42,857 nucleotides of DNA, taken from assembly GCF_014489075.1 (NCBI RefSeq), contig NZ_JACTGR010000009.1, positions 1-42,857 of the forward strand, read 5' to 3'. Both the position numbers and the translations under genes were made by a program. Positions 35,773 to 42,857 of the stretch are shown here, piece after piece. The notes beneath the pieces were generated by a model. The model saw nothing but the letters and a program-made list of their open reading frames with translations, was not told the DNA's origin and did not search any database. Positions within the stretch are counted from its first letter, which is position 1; the number at the start of each line of letters is the position of its first letter. This DNA is from Sphingomonas sp. JC676. Its GTDB lineage: Bacteria > Pseudomonadota > Alphaproteobacteria > Sphingomonadales > Sphingomonadaceae.

Positions 35773-35895
35773 TCAGGGAGCGGGCCAGCCGAGCAAAAGG
35801 CTGCCTGGCTCAAATGGCGGCGTGGGTAAAACGGCCTGAGTGCAACTTGTGACCTTTCCGGCGCAGACGAAGCGCAGGGATATTCCTGTCTTCAT
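35773..35895 (-). CDS. lasso peptide precursor A1
   Basis: A 40-residue precursor. Leader MKTGISLRFVCAGKVTSCTQ; predicted core AVLPTPPFEPGSLLLGWPAP. The split puts Thr at -2 of the leader, the conserved feature of proteobacterial lasso leaders, and makes Glu9 the only acidic residue of the core, so a nine-residue Ala1-Glu9 ring and an eleven-residue tail follow. The leader shares MKT, R8, V10, C11, G13, V15 and T19 with precursor A2. My hand-summed monoisotopic mass for the dehydrated (ring-closed) core is about 2040.1 Da. The ATG at 35895 is chosen because the leader matches A2 from there; GGAAG lies upstream. Directly before the B gene. Confidence 0.9.
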   Translation of the reverse strand: MKTGISLRFVCAGKVTSCTQAVLPTPPFEPGSLLLGWPAP

Positions 35896-35930
35896 TCTCG
35901 ATCTTCCGTCGCAGTTCAGATTCTCCAGAC

Positions 35931-35961
35931 ATGGGGGGCAACTCAGGGAGCTGTCCCCCAT
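35931..35961 (-). promoter_or_regulatory. hairpin between the two lasso precursor genes
   Basis: ATGGGGGGCA (35931-35940) and TGTCCCCCAT (35952-35961) form a ten-pair stem with one mismatch and an 11-base loop, inside the 73-base gap between A2 and A1. There is no T run. It could protect or process the A2 message or act as a weak attenuator that makes A2 more abundant than the downstream genes. Confidence 0.55.
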
Positions 35962-35968
35962 GCGTCCT

Positions 35969-36091
35969 TCACGGCGTCGGAATGCCGAGGACCAGGCTCC
36001 CGCCTTCGTTGGGCGGGAAGAGCACGATCGCCTTGGTGAGCGTGCTGACCCGTCCGATGCAGACGAGGCGCGGGTTGGATGAAGTCTTCAT
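35969..36091 (-). CDS. lasso peptide precursor A2
   Basis: A 40-residue precursor. Leader MKTSSNPRLVCIGRVSTLTK; predicted core AIVLFPPNEGGSLVLGIPTP. Thr is at -2, the core starts with Ala, and Glu9 is its only acidic residue, again predicting an Ala1-Glu9 nine-membered ring. Core identities with A1 are A1, P6, P7, E9, G11, S12, L13, L15, G16, P18 and P20 (11 of 20). My hand-summed monoisotopic mass of the ring-closed core is about 1972.1 Da. The ATG at 36091 is preceded by TGGAGG at ideal spacing, the best start signal in the locus. First biosynthetic gene; 67 bases after the GntR gene, so its promoter may lie at the end of that gene. Confidence 0.92.
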   Translation of the reverse strand: MKTSSNPRLVCIGRVSTLTKAIVLFPPNEGGSLVLGIPTP

Positions 36092-36158
36092 TGTCGACCT
36101 CCAGTCGTACCAGCCGCGGAATGCGGCAAACGCAGGAGGCGCGCCCCGCTTTCTATTC

Positions 36159-36842
36159 TCAAACCATATCCAGTCTATTTTTTGCGCGGTGACGCGCTGC
36201 CAGCGCGTAGGCCACGGGCTCCGCCCGGTGACGGCGGAGGCGGAACTCCAAACGCACCGCGGACAGCAGGGGCTTTGCGTCGGCATCGGCAAGCAAATCG
36301 AGCCTGGCAACCTCGAAGTCCGGCCCGGGATAGATCTCCGCCTCCATGCGGCGAGCCGCCGCGAGGGCATCCACGACCAAGCAGCCTGTCGCTGTCAGCT
36401 TCGCGTTGGGCGCGCGGGACAGGATTGCATAATGCAGCCGGGCAAAGGGATCATCGGGCGATGTGGAGAGCACAGCCCGGTTTGCCGGGCCTTCGGCGTC
36501 GGCTCTTGCCCTCCCAGCGCTTTGCCGCCGGCGCTCGACGCTGCGAAGCGCCGATACTAGACACATCTCGCAAAGCTCGTAGAGCTCCAGCAGGTCGAAC
36601 CAGGACGGCAGAGGCACGAAATATCCGTGATGCCGCCGGTCGTCGACCAGACGCTCACCGACAAGCCGTGCGAGAGCCTCCCGAACCGGCGTGGGGCTGA
36701 TCGCGAGATGTCGTGCCGCCTCAGTAACGATAATCTGATCGCCGGGTTGTCGTGCCCCACTGACCAAGTCGCGTCGCAAGCTTTGATAGGCGCGTAGATA
36801 GGGATCCCGTCGTTCGGGTGGGGCCAGCGACACTTCACTCAC
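36159..36842 (-). CDS. GntR-family transcriptional regulator next to the lasso precursors
   Basis: A 227-residue regulator with an N-terminal GntR winged helix (YLRAYQSLRRDLVSGARQPG, then VTEAARHLAISPTPVREALA, RHHGYFVP) and a C-terminal helical FCD-like effector domain (about 90-220). It starts at GTG 36842 without a clear ribosome binding site. It runs in the same direction as, and just upstream of, the precursors, so it may be co-transcribed with them or control them. GntR/FCD proteins usually respond to small carboxylate metabolites; the ligand is unknown here. Confidence 0.88.
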   Translation of the reverse strand: MSEVSLAPPERRDPYLRAYQSLRRDLVSGARQPGDQIIVTEAARHLAISPTPVREALARLVGERLVDDRRHHGYFVPLPSWFDLLELYELCEMCLVSALRSVERRRQSAGRARADAEGPANRAVLSTSPDDPFARLHYAILSRAPNAKLTATGCLVVDALAAARRMEAEIYPGPDFEVARLDLLADADAKPLLSAVRLEFRLRRHRAEPVAYALAARHRAKNRLDMV

Positions 36843-37146
36843 GCGAGAAGCATTACAGTTCGCGATGAATAATCCAGAATGGTGCGGTCTTTCTCGTAGT
36901 GAGGCCGCAAATTTGGAAAGGAATGCCTGAATCCCCTTGGAGATCGGCAGAATCGGCGCAAACCTACTAGAATGATGCGAGATTCACGCCGGAAATCGTG
37001 CGACTATCGGCAAGGCGCGCGCAGTGACTCGAAGGGTTGGCCCTGCCGGCAACTGATATGCCGGCGGCCGAGCAAGGGACCACGTGCATGAGCTTGGGAC
37101 TTCGGCCTCTCGGTCTTAGGCTCGCGAGGGGGAGCATAGGTACGGC
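36843..37146. other. gene-free divergent promoter region
   Basis: About 300 bases between the divergent GntR and XRE-like regulator genes. Relatively AT-rich near 36850-36985. It should hold both promoters, but I see no clear operator palindrome and no small gene. Confidence 0.4.
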
Positions 37147-37653
37147 ATGAAGAGCAAAGAGGAGAGAGCCGATATCGATCTCCTTTCGGCCGCGCTAAAA
37201 GGGATCCGGAGGGATCGACGCATGCGGTCGAGCGAGGTTGCACGCGCGATGGGCATGCCGCTCAGGTCCTATGAACATTTCGAGTCTGGCCGCGGCCGCT
37301 TCACGTTCGACCGGCTCGTACGGTTCGCCGAAGTCACGAACAGCGATGCCCTCGCCATCATCGCGGTGCTTGCGCTCAAGTCGCCAGAATTCGCGCTGCG
37401 CTGCGCGGACAACAAGCTCATGACGATTTTTATGATAGCGATGAGCGAATTGAACGAAGAGCTCGGCGACGACATCACCTTTCTGGAGCCTGGCATCCTG
37501 ATCGGTGCCTTTACACGCGTGGCCAAGGACCTGAGCGAACATATCGCGAAGCGGGATCTATTTGCAGAGACGTGGCTCAAGGAACGCAGCTCCAAGATTC
37601 AGGGCGCCCGCCCGCTGGAAGACGGGCGACTGCGCCGCCGACCTGCGGACTGA
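37147..37653 (+). CDS. XRE-like helix-turn-helix regulator
   Basis: A 168-residue protein with an N-terminal HTH of the XRE class (about residues 13-72: LLSAALKGIRRDRRMRSSEV, ARAMGMPLRSYEHFESGRGR) followed by a helical domain (LMTIFMIAMSELNEELGDDI, FTRVAKDLSEHIAKRD). The ATG at 37147 has AGG at seven bases. It lies just outside the lasso locus and divergent from its GntR gene; any role in lasso control is unproven. The C-terminal basic tail (DGRLRRRPAD) is unusual. Confidence 0.85.
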   Translation: MKSKEERADIDLLSAALKGIRRDRRMRSSEVARAMGMPLRSYEHFESGRGRFTFDRLVRFAEVTNSDALAIIAVLALKSPEFALRCADNKLMTIFMIAMSELNEELGDDITFLEPGILIGAFTRVAKDLSEHIAKRDLFAETWLKERSSKIQGARPLEDGRLRRRPAD

Positions 37654-37978
37654 GGCGGGCTCGAACGCAGCAGCACGTGGCGCACGCCAGCAACCAGGCC
37701 CATCGGGAAATCAAACCGAAAGTCGAACACCACCGCTCGCCGTTAAGTGCAGAGCTAGGCGGCTCCCCACGCGGCCGAATTTGTCCACGCCGCCTAGGCC
37801 TGCCGGCGGCTTTACATAAATCCGCATAAAGACTTGGCCAGGTCGCAACAAAGCCGCTCGGCGCGCGCCATGCGAGCCAAACGCGTTCAAAAAGAGCGAG
37901 TTCTTCATCCTCCTTTATGCCCACGAAAACGGGTCTGGCCAACCTTCTGCCCCGTTTGGCGGAACCGCAACCGCCGCC
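37654..37978. other. gene-free stretch
   Basis: About 325 bases between convergent genes. A 65-codon minus-strand frame starting at 37908 has a good AAAGGAGG site and begins MKNSLFLNAFGSHGARRA, but its composition is unnatural and no family matches; another frame of the same bases gives EELALFERVWLAWR, which looks more natural. Possibly a decayed small gene; nothing I can support. Confidence 0.35.
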
Positions 37979-39487
37979 TCATCCGCATCCTTGACCCTTT
38001 CGGACGATTGTCCGCTGCCCGGTTATACTGTTCCAGCTATAGCGCTCATAGGTAGTGGCATTGTCATTTTCAAAGTTCTGATGATGGAGGCTACAGATCA
38101 CGTCGCGCTTGCCGATCTTCCCAAGGTAATCCGGATCGCCATTTCCGTTAAAGCTCCCGAAACCTGGCACGGGGCTGACAAGATGGCCGCCGCCCGCTTT
38201 TGAGACGAAAGCAACCAGTACGCAATTCGGTCCGCAAGGCTTCGGCCATGCTTTCGGCTCGACGCCAAACATGCCGCACTGCAGGTTTGAGGTATCGACG
38301 ATGTGGTCCAGCACACCATCGGCATTGAAATCGAGACGCACGGGCGGCTCATCGTGATCAATCATATCTGGACTGTTCACCGCGGCGAGCGACTCCCGAA
38401 CACCCGTCAACCGTCGGCCCGCTTCCGCGCATCGACGGTCCAACTCGGCAAAATATGACTTCACTTCGACCGGAAACTTGTCGAGCGCGCCCAGTCGCCA
38501 ATCCGCTGTGGCAACTTCGCTTCGGCTCCACCGTGTCGCCGAAACCATTGTCAGAATCTCGTTGATCTCGGGATGATTGTCGTCTTCGATTTCGTCCGTC
38601 ACGGCATCCTGGTGGATGCGCAGCGTGGCCTTTTTGTTCGCTATGACGGTGAAGCGGTCCACCGGCACGGCGAGCGACGACACGATGCTGCCATCGGGCA
38701 GCGAGGTGTAGATGAAAAGTGTTCCGGCGCCCGAATTGTCGCTTCGTGGGTCCAGGCTGCACCAAAGCTTGCTGGTATCGACGACGAAATCCTGGACACC
38801 GTCGCCGTTGAAGTCGGCGCGGCTGATGGCATTCAACGCAGCGAGGCCCGTGCCGCGCCCCGTCGGGTACTGTCCGTCGTCAAAGGGATTGGGTGCCGCG
38901 CAGCTTTGATCGAAATCGGTCAAGTCGCGGCGAACGACGGGTGGGAGCGTCGTATCGCCGAAAACCGCGCGGCTTGTCGCTGCGTGTGCGGCGACCGGCA
39001 CACGGGCGGGTATAGCAGCAGCAGCGTAGCACCCGCCCAGCGCCCCCTGCATCGCCTGGCCTGCCCCCGCGAGCGACACTGTCCCGTAGCGCACGCCGTC
39101 GATCGCGACCTCGACGCTTTCCGCGCGCGCCAGCATGTCGAGGACGCGGGTGTCGCGCACCGGCCCGGCCCAGACATTGCTTGCGCCGTTACGAACCACG
39201 CCGAGCTTGCCGGTCGATCTGCCATCACTAAAGCTTAGCAGCGCCGGATTGCGTGCCGGCGCGCGTGCCAGGCCGATTGCGATGATTGGGACGTTGCGCT
39301 CGCAGGTCAGCCCGATCCCCCGCATCAGGCCGGCCCCACCGTGCATCCCCCCGCGCGCAACCTTGTGGCCCCCCTGCTGGACGACTACCTCCCACACCTG
39401 CGCCTGCCCCTGCGCCAGTGGTAACCCGCATGCGGCAAGCGCGAGGACGGCGCAAAGCGATCCCCGAAAAGTGCGTATACTCGCCAT
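37979..39487 (-). CDS. exported protein with two calcium-loop (VCBS/EF-hand-like) repeats
   Basis: A 502-residue protein with a signal that is probably of the lipoprotein type (MASIRTFRGSLCAVLALAAC, lipobox LAAC). The N-terminal part is unassigned, with possible beta strands (ESVEVAIDGVRYGTVSLAG). Two repeats follow at about residues 222-240 and 386-405: RADFNGDGVQDFVVDTSKLW and RLDFNADGVLDHIVDTSNLQ, each with a D-x-N-x-D-G-x-x-D calcium loop and a Cys right after. The ATG at 39487 has AAGGG upstream and starts the signal; the longer frame to 39646 is not kept. Similar loops occur in FG-GAP/VCBS surface proteins. Function unknown. Confidence 0.8.
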   Translation of the reverse strand: MASIRTFRGSLCAVLALAACGLPLAQGQAQVWEVVVQQGGHKVARGGMHGGAGLMRGIGLTCERNVPIIAIGLARAPARNPALLSFSDGRSTGKLGVVRNGASNVWAGPVRDTRVLDMLARAESVEVAIDGVRYGTVSLAGAGQAMQGALGGCYAAAAIPARVPVAAHAATSRAVFGDTTLPPVVRRDLTDFDQSCAAPNPFDDGQYPTGRGTGLAALNAISRADFNGDGVQDFVVDTSKLWCSLDPRSDNSGAGTLFIYTSLPDGSIVSSLAVPVDRFTVIANKKATLRIHQDAVTDEIEDDNHPEINEILTMVSATRWSRSEVATADWRLGALDKFPVEVKSYFAELDRRCAEAGRRLTGVRESLAAVNSPDMIDHDEPPVRLDFNADGVLDHIVDTSNLQCGMFGVEPKAWPKPCGPNCVLVAFVSKAGGGHLVSPVPGFGSFNGNGDPDYLGKIGKRDVICSLHHQNFENDNATTYERYSWNSITGQRTIVRKGQGCG

Positions 39488-39836
39488 CAGGCGGCCCTTT
39501 TTGCCAGCGGCTTGGCGATCTCGCCCAATCCAGCCAGCATCCGCTGGATCCCACAGGCGCGCATCAGCTGCACACCGCCAATACTGATAAATCTCTGGAT
39601 CGAAATCTGGCAAATCAAACCGCGCCATGACCCGTCTCCCATCCACGAGAAGCTGAACTGTACATCAGCCAATTTGGGAGTCCAATCATGATTGCGCGAC
39701 TTAGGCCTGCCGGCATTTGCCCCGAGGTACGCGCCGCACCTTCTCCACTTCAGCAGTGTCTGCTCGATACTGATCTCGGGCATGCCGCGCGTTTGAACGA
39801 GTTGAACCGAGCCCTACGCGGCGACGGTCACGCCCG
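39488..39836. other. spacer with a possible small coupled frame
   Basis: A 98-codon minus-strand frame (39487-39783) ends with a TGATG overlap on the start of the exported protein, as an operon partner would. In a second frame the string MARFDLPDFDPEIYQYWRCA has GGGAG upstream. The two readings exclude each other and neither matches a family, so I list the stretch as unresolved. Confidence 0.35.
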
Positions 39837-40823
39837 TCATCTGGCGTCGGTCACTATCACCGTCAGCGTGCGGCCGGTGCCGCTGCTGCGTAGGGAATCG
39901 CGTGTAACGAGAAGCGTGGTGCCCGGACGCAGAACACCAAGGATCTGCTCGCGGAGGCCGTCCGGCAGATGGGCGCGCGCGCGCTCGCCGCGCGTCATTT
40001 CGGCGATTGCGCCTGGAATATGGCCGGGCAAAGCGAGGCGGAGCCAGTGCACCTCGCCGTCAGTGCTTGCACCCAGCGTGAACGCCTCGGTCGTCTCGAT
40101 CGGACCATCGATGCCGATGTCCGCCGAACCGATCTCGATCCCGTTTCTCAGAACCAGAATCCGTTTGTCCTTCCCGCTGACCACGATCGAGACGGGGCCA
40201 CCCGGCGACCTGTCCGGCCGCCAGACATACTTCTCGGGGCTCGAGTGTCCGTCCTCTGCGGCCGCCAAAGCGACCGGAGCAGCGGAAACTTCGGGGGCAA
40301 CCGCATCGTCGGTGATGATTACGGTGAGCCCGAGCTTGGTCACTTGATAGAGCAGTTTCGCAAATGCCAATGGCAGCCGGACACAGCCGTGGGACGCCGG
40401 ATATCCCGGCAAGTTGCCGGCATGCAGGGCTATGCCCCCCCAGGTCAGGCGCTGCATGAACGGCATGGGCGCATCGGCGTACAGGTTCGACTTGTGATCC
40501 GGATCCTTCTGCAGGATCGTGAAAATGCCGGTGGGCGTATCGTGGCCCGGCCGGCCGCTCGATACTGTCGATACGCCGATCGGTAATCCGTTGCGGTAGA
40601 CAAAGGCGCGTTGCGCTTTGAGGCTCACGATCAACGTCACCGGTCCTTCGGGCGCAATATTGGGCGCCCATAGGAATTCGCCCGGCTTCAGCCGCTCGAT
40701 GGCGCCATCGGCGGCGACCGGATCGGCCTGCGCCATGGCGGGCGGAACCGTGGTCAGCAGCAGAGCCGCTGCATGCCAGAACAGACTGTGCCTGGCTCCT
40801 GTCGCGTGCCTGTTCGCGAGCAT
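39837..40823 (-). CDS. L,D-transpeptidase (YkuD) with a degenerate second copy
   Basis: A 328-residue exported enzyme. Signal peptide (cleavage near AMAQA), then a YkuD domain with the signature HAGNLPGYPASHGCVRL: His134, His145 and catalytic Cys147. It would cross-link peptidoglycan 3-3 or attach proteins. The C-terminal half repeats the start of the fold: YVWRPDRSPGGPVSIVV, then LVLRNGIEIGSADIG, mirrors FLWAPNIAPEGPVTLIV, then FVYRNGLPIGVSTVS, but the copy lacks the HGC site. The ATG at 40823 overlaps the stop of the upstream GNAT gene by one base (TGATG), indicating coupling. Confidence 0.9.
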   Translation of the reverse strand: MLANRHATGARHSLFWHAAALLLTTVPPAMAQADPVAADGAIERLKPGEFLWAPNIAPEGPVTLIVSLKAQRAFVYRNGLPIGVSTVSSGRPGHDTPTGIFTILQKDPDHKSNLYADAPMPFMQRLTWGGIALHAGNLPGYPASHGCVRLPLAFAKLLYQVTKLGLTVIITDDAVAPEVSAAPVALAAAEDGHSSPEKYVWRPDRSPGGPVSIVVSGKDKRILVLRNGIEIGSADIGIDGPIETTEAFTLGASTDGEVHWLRLALPGHIPGAIAEMTRGERARAHLPDGLREQILGVLRPGTTLLVTRDSLRSSGTGRTLTVIVTDAR

Positions 40824-41347
40824 CAATGTCGATCGAGCGAGCGGCTGACAAGCACCTGGGTTGCGTCTCCGGGATATTCGCGAACCACAAAGCCCATGTC
40901 GCGCTCGAGCTCGATGGCATCATGGTTGTCGCGGCTCTCGATCGATTCGAGCGTCCGCAGTCCCTTGGTCTCGGCATAGCGCGCAATATAGGCGAGCAGC
41001 TCCCAGCCTATGCCCTGGTGCTTGTGATCGTCGCGGATCGCGATCGCGACCTCGCCGCGATCGAAGGCCATGTCGCAGGCGAGCATGCCCGTTGCGATCA
41101 TCATCGAGCCGTCGGCCGTGAACACCAGGAAGCTCTCGCTATATTGGTGATCGGGATGCGTCAGCATCGAGATCTGGCCGGGCGACACCTCGTTGATGCC
41201 AGTGAGAAAGCGGAACCGAAGGTCGGCACGGCTCACATGGCCGAAGAATTCCTTGATCGTGCCGTCATCGTCGGGACGGGCGGCGCGGACATGAAATCTG
41301 TGGCCGGTTCGGGTCGTGATGAAGGTGTCTAGATCTGGATGGGTCAC
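40823..41347 (-). CDS. GNAT-family N-acetyltransferase
   Basis: A 174-residue acetyltransferase of the Gcn5 fold. The acetyl-CoA loop is DHKHQGIGWELLAYIARYAE, followed by LRTLESIESRDNHDAIELER and the final GFVVREYPGD strand. The N-terminus (RPDDDGTIKEFFGHVSRADL) is like the GNAT domain of bacterial protein-lysine acetyltransferases (Pat-like), here alone. The start is GTG at 41347 with AGAGG seven bases upstream. It is the first gene of a pair with the L,D-transpeptidase (TGATG overlap). Substrate unknown. Confidence 0.88.
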   Translation of the reverse strand: MTHPDLDTFITTRTGHRFHVRAARPDDDGTIKEFFGHVSRADLRFRFLTGINEVSPGQISMLTHPDHQYSESFLVFTADGSMMIATGMLACDMAFDRGEVAIAIRDDHKHQGIGWELLAYIARYAETKGLRTLESIESRDNHDAIELERDMGFVVREYPGDATQVLVSRSLDRH

Positions 41348-41640
41348 GTCTTTACCTCTGGTGAGGGCACCAAACGGGCGGTTCGAGAGCGCCTGGTGTC
41401 GAAGGGTCGCGGAAGGTGGAATGCGCGCGGATCCCCGCTGCGGCGCCTTTGCGAAGGCGTTTCACTGCTTCTAGCACGGATGCGCCCATCAGCCTCGGCA
41501 ATTCGGAAGTCGAGCAACCCCGAACGATTTCCATCAATTCTGTGGTTTGTGGACAGCGATGGCCCTAATTCCTGTCATTGGACAGTTTGGGCAGCCCATC
41601 GAAAAGGCCCGACGTTCAAACGAAACGCGAAGCTGCTGGA

Positions 41641-42288
41641 TCAGCCAAGAACGCGGACGGCGAATGCCGTGGTAGCGGCGAGCCCGTCCTGGCCGACGCT
41701 ATGTCCCACGCCTGGCGAAACGTGGGTCTCGACCGTGACACCGGATGCGGTCAGCGCGGTCGACGCCAATTCCATCGAGCGGAACGGTACGACATCATCT
41801 TCGGTGCCGTGGATCAGCAGCACCGGTGGACGGCTCCTGATTTGCGCGTGCAGCCGCTCAGGTGCGACGAGCATGCCCGAGATCCCGACGATGCCCGCGA
41901 CAGGCTCTGGGCGCCGCAGCCCGACGTGCAGCGCCATCATCGTGCCCTGGCTGAAGCCGACGAGAAGGAGGCGATCGCTCGGCAGGTCGGCGTCTTCGAG
42001 CGCGTGCGTGATGAAGGCGTCGAGAGCAGGCGCGGCTGCGGCGGCGCCGGCGGCGCGCTCGGCCATCGAGAAGGTCTCGATCGGCCACCATTGGTAAGCG
42101 GCGGCCATCCGGGAGATCTGCGACGGTGCGTTGGGCGCTACGAATGCGGCGTGGGGGAGCGCCGGCTGGATCATGCGGGCCAGCGAGATCAGGTCGTCTC
42201 CGTTCGATCCGTAGCCATGGATCAGGATGACGAGGGCGTTCGGCTTCGAGCCCGAGAGGGCGACGAGGCGGGGACCGTCGAGCGACAC
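41641..42288 (-). CDS. carboxylesterase/phospholipase-type alpha/beta hydrolase
   Basis: A 215-residue esterase with LVILIHGYGSNGDDLISLAR, nucleophile elbow GFSQG (Ser113), Asp in HGTEDDVVPF and His in GVGHSV, so a complete triad and standard family length. The start is GTG at 42288 with AAGGA six bases upstream; the frame to 42372 lacks support. Cytoplasmic, likely broad-specificity ester or acyl-thioester hydrolysis. It is transcribed toward the lower coordinates, downstream of rpsU in the same direction with a hairpin between. Confidence 0.9.
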   Translation of the reverse strand: MSLDGPRLVALSGSKPNALVILIHGYGSNGDDLISLARMIQPALPHAAFVAPNAPSQISRMAAAYQWWPIETFSMAERAAGAAAAAPALDAFITHALEDADLPSDRLLLVGFSQGTMMALHVGLRRPEPVAGIVGISGMLVAPERLHAQIRSRPPVLLIHGTEDDVVPFRSMELASTALTASGVTVETHVSPGVGHSVGQDGLAATTAFAVRVLG

Positions 42289-42390
42289 GCGAATCCTTTC
42301 AACGGGTAGTGTGGGACACGAGCCTAGCGCGAGGTCGCGACATCGGACCCGCCGCTGCGGCGTAACCAGCAACCTCCGCCGCTGCCAGAA

Positions 42391-42428
42391 CCTCCCCCTC
42401 CGTTCGGGTTGCGGAGTGCCGGGAGGGG
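42391..42428 (-). terminator. hairpin after rpsU
   Basis: CCTCCCC-CTCCG (42391-42402) pairs with CGGAG-TGCC-GGGAGGGG (42412-42428) as an imperfect GC-rich stem eleven bases after the rpsU stop. There is no T run, so it is only a possible terminator or processing site. Confidence 0.35.
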
Positions 42429-42438
42429 TCGTTCGTCA

Positions 42439-42639
42439 TTATTTGTCGCGTTCAGCACGCTTACGATCGGCCTTTCGCGCACGGCTTATCGCTGCCGCGT
42501 GCTGGCGCGCTCTCTTTTCCGACGGCTTTTCGTAATGCCGACGCAGTTTCATCTCGCGATAAACACCCTCGCGCTGCAGCTTCTTCTTCAAGGCGCGAAG
42601 GGCTTGATCGACGTTGTTGTCGCGGACGATTATCTGCAT
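42439..42639 (-). CDS. rpsU: 30S ribosomal protein bS21
   Basis: A 66-residue basic protein with the full bS21 pattern: MQIIVRDNNVDQALRALKKK, then REMKLRRHYEKPSEKRAR and a Lys/Arg/Ala-rich tail. bS21 sits on the small ribosomal subunit near the anti-Shine-Dalgarno end of 16S rRNA and helps initiation. The ATG at 42639 is preceded by GGAAA. Length is typical of alphaproteobacteria. It stands at the window edge, so its upstream context is limited to about 220 bases with no feature I can name. Confidence 0.97.
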   Translation of the reverse strand: MQIIVRDNNVDQALRALKKKLQREGVYREMKLRRHYEKPSEKRARQHAAAISRARKADRKRAERDK

Positions 42640-42857
42640 GCGATCTTGGTTTCCAGCTGATTTGACGCTTGGTCGAACCCGGCGGCTCTACAGCCAGAGG
42701 GGCTGTAAGCCAAGGAATGAGCTAAGGCCGATCACTGAGATTATTGTTGCCGCTCGCCCGTCTAGGCCATCAGCACGATTTGTCGAAGACGAAAGACGGA
42801 CGGATCGGCAGCTCAGCGTCCTGGTTCCGGACGTTGGCGGCGGCTTGGGTCATGCCT

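Noticed and set aside
37711..37908. 65-codon frame with a strong AAAGGAGG site
   Set aside because: Good start signal but translation looks out of frame relative to a more natural neighbouring reading; noted only in the gap entry.
39487..39783. 98-codon frame coupled to the calcium-loop protein
   Set aside because: The TGATG overlap is attractive, but a competing frame has a better ribosome binding site and neither matches a family.
1..42857. CRISPR array or insertion sequence with terminal inverted repeats
   Set aside because: No regularly spaced direct repeats and no intact transposase frame were found.

Overview
The window looks like a chromosomal segment of an alphaproteobacterium of the Sphingomonadales (Sphingomonas-like). 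The basis is high GC in most genes, a secreted S9 peptidase, an STN-type TonB-dependent receptor with FecR and an ECF sigma factor, a DUF1080/GMC operon, and intergenic repeats of a kind I associate with sphingomonads. This is family-level inference; there is no rRNA or other strong taxonomic marker.

Layout. 1-13.2 kb is a mosaic of small, mostly single-gene units of unknown or immunity-like function (a SUFU-domain protein, a barstar-like protein, small lipoproteins and secreted proteins). They are separated by a dispersed repeat family, and many carry the same sequence just upstream in the same orientation. Ordinary genes interrupt the mosaic: an alpha/beta hydrolase divergent from a LysR regulator (2.0-3.8 kb) and an S9 peptidase (7.8-10.0 kb). 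13.2-16.3 kb is a tightly overlapping operon (DUF1080 hydrolase, GMC oxidoreductase, Tat-exported small subunit), probably for oxidising and cleaving sugars through 3-keto intermediates. 16.5-18.0 kb is an exported TPR protein. 18.3-23.3 kb holds an NtrY-like kinase and a Fis-type response regulator divergent from a MacB/FtsX-type ABC transporter. 23.3-26.1 kb is a degraded stretch with a truncated gene and a frameshifted DUF6499/DUF2285 gene typical of integrative elements.

The main discovery is a complete lasso-peptide locus at 26.1-36.8 kb. The right half runs leftward: GntR regulator, precursor A2, precursor A1, a fused B protein (recognition element plus cysteine leader peptidase), and an asparagine-synthetase-like cyclase. 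The left half runs rightward: ECF sigma factor, FecR anti-sigma factor, STN/TonB-dependent receptor, and an S9 lasso isopeptidase. The two halves converge and overlap by 28 bp between the isopeptidase and cyclase genes. Each 40-residue precursor splits into a 20-residue leader with Thr at -2 and a 20-residue core starting with Ala, whose only acidic residue is Glu9. This predicts two Ala1-Glu9, nine-residue-ring lasso peptides with no charged side chain. I do not recognise either core. The expected logic is make and export, sense and re-import through the receptor/FecR/sigma system, then linearise with the isopeptidase.

37.1-42.9 kb is ordinary: an XRE-like regulator, an exported protein with two calcium-loop repeats, a GNAT acetyltransferase coupled to an L,D-transpeptidase with a degenerate second copy of its fold, a carboxylesterase, and rpsU (ribosomal protein bS21). 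I saw no CRISPR array, tRNA, rRNA or intact transposase.
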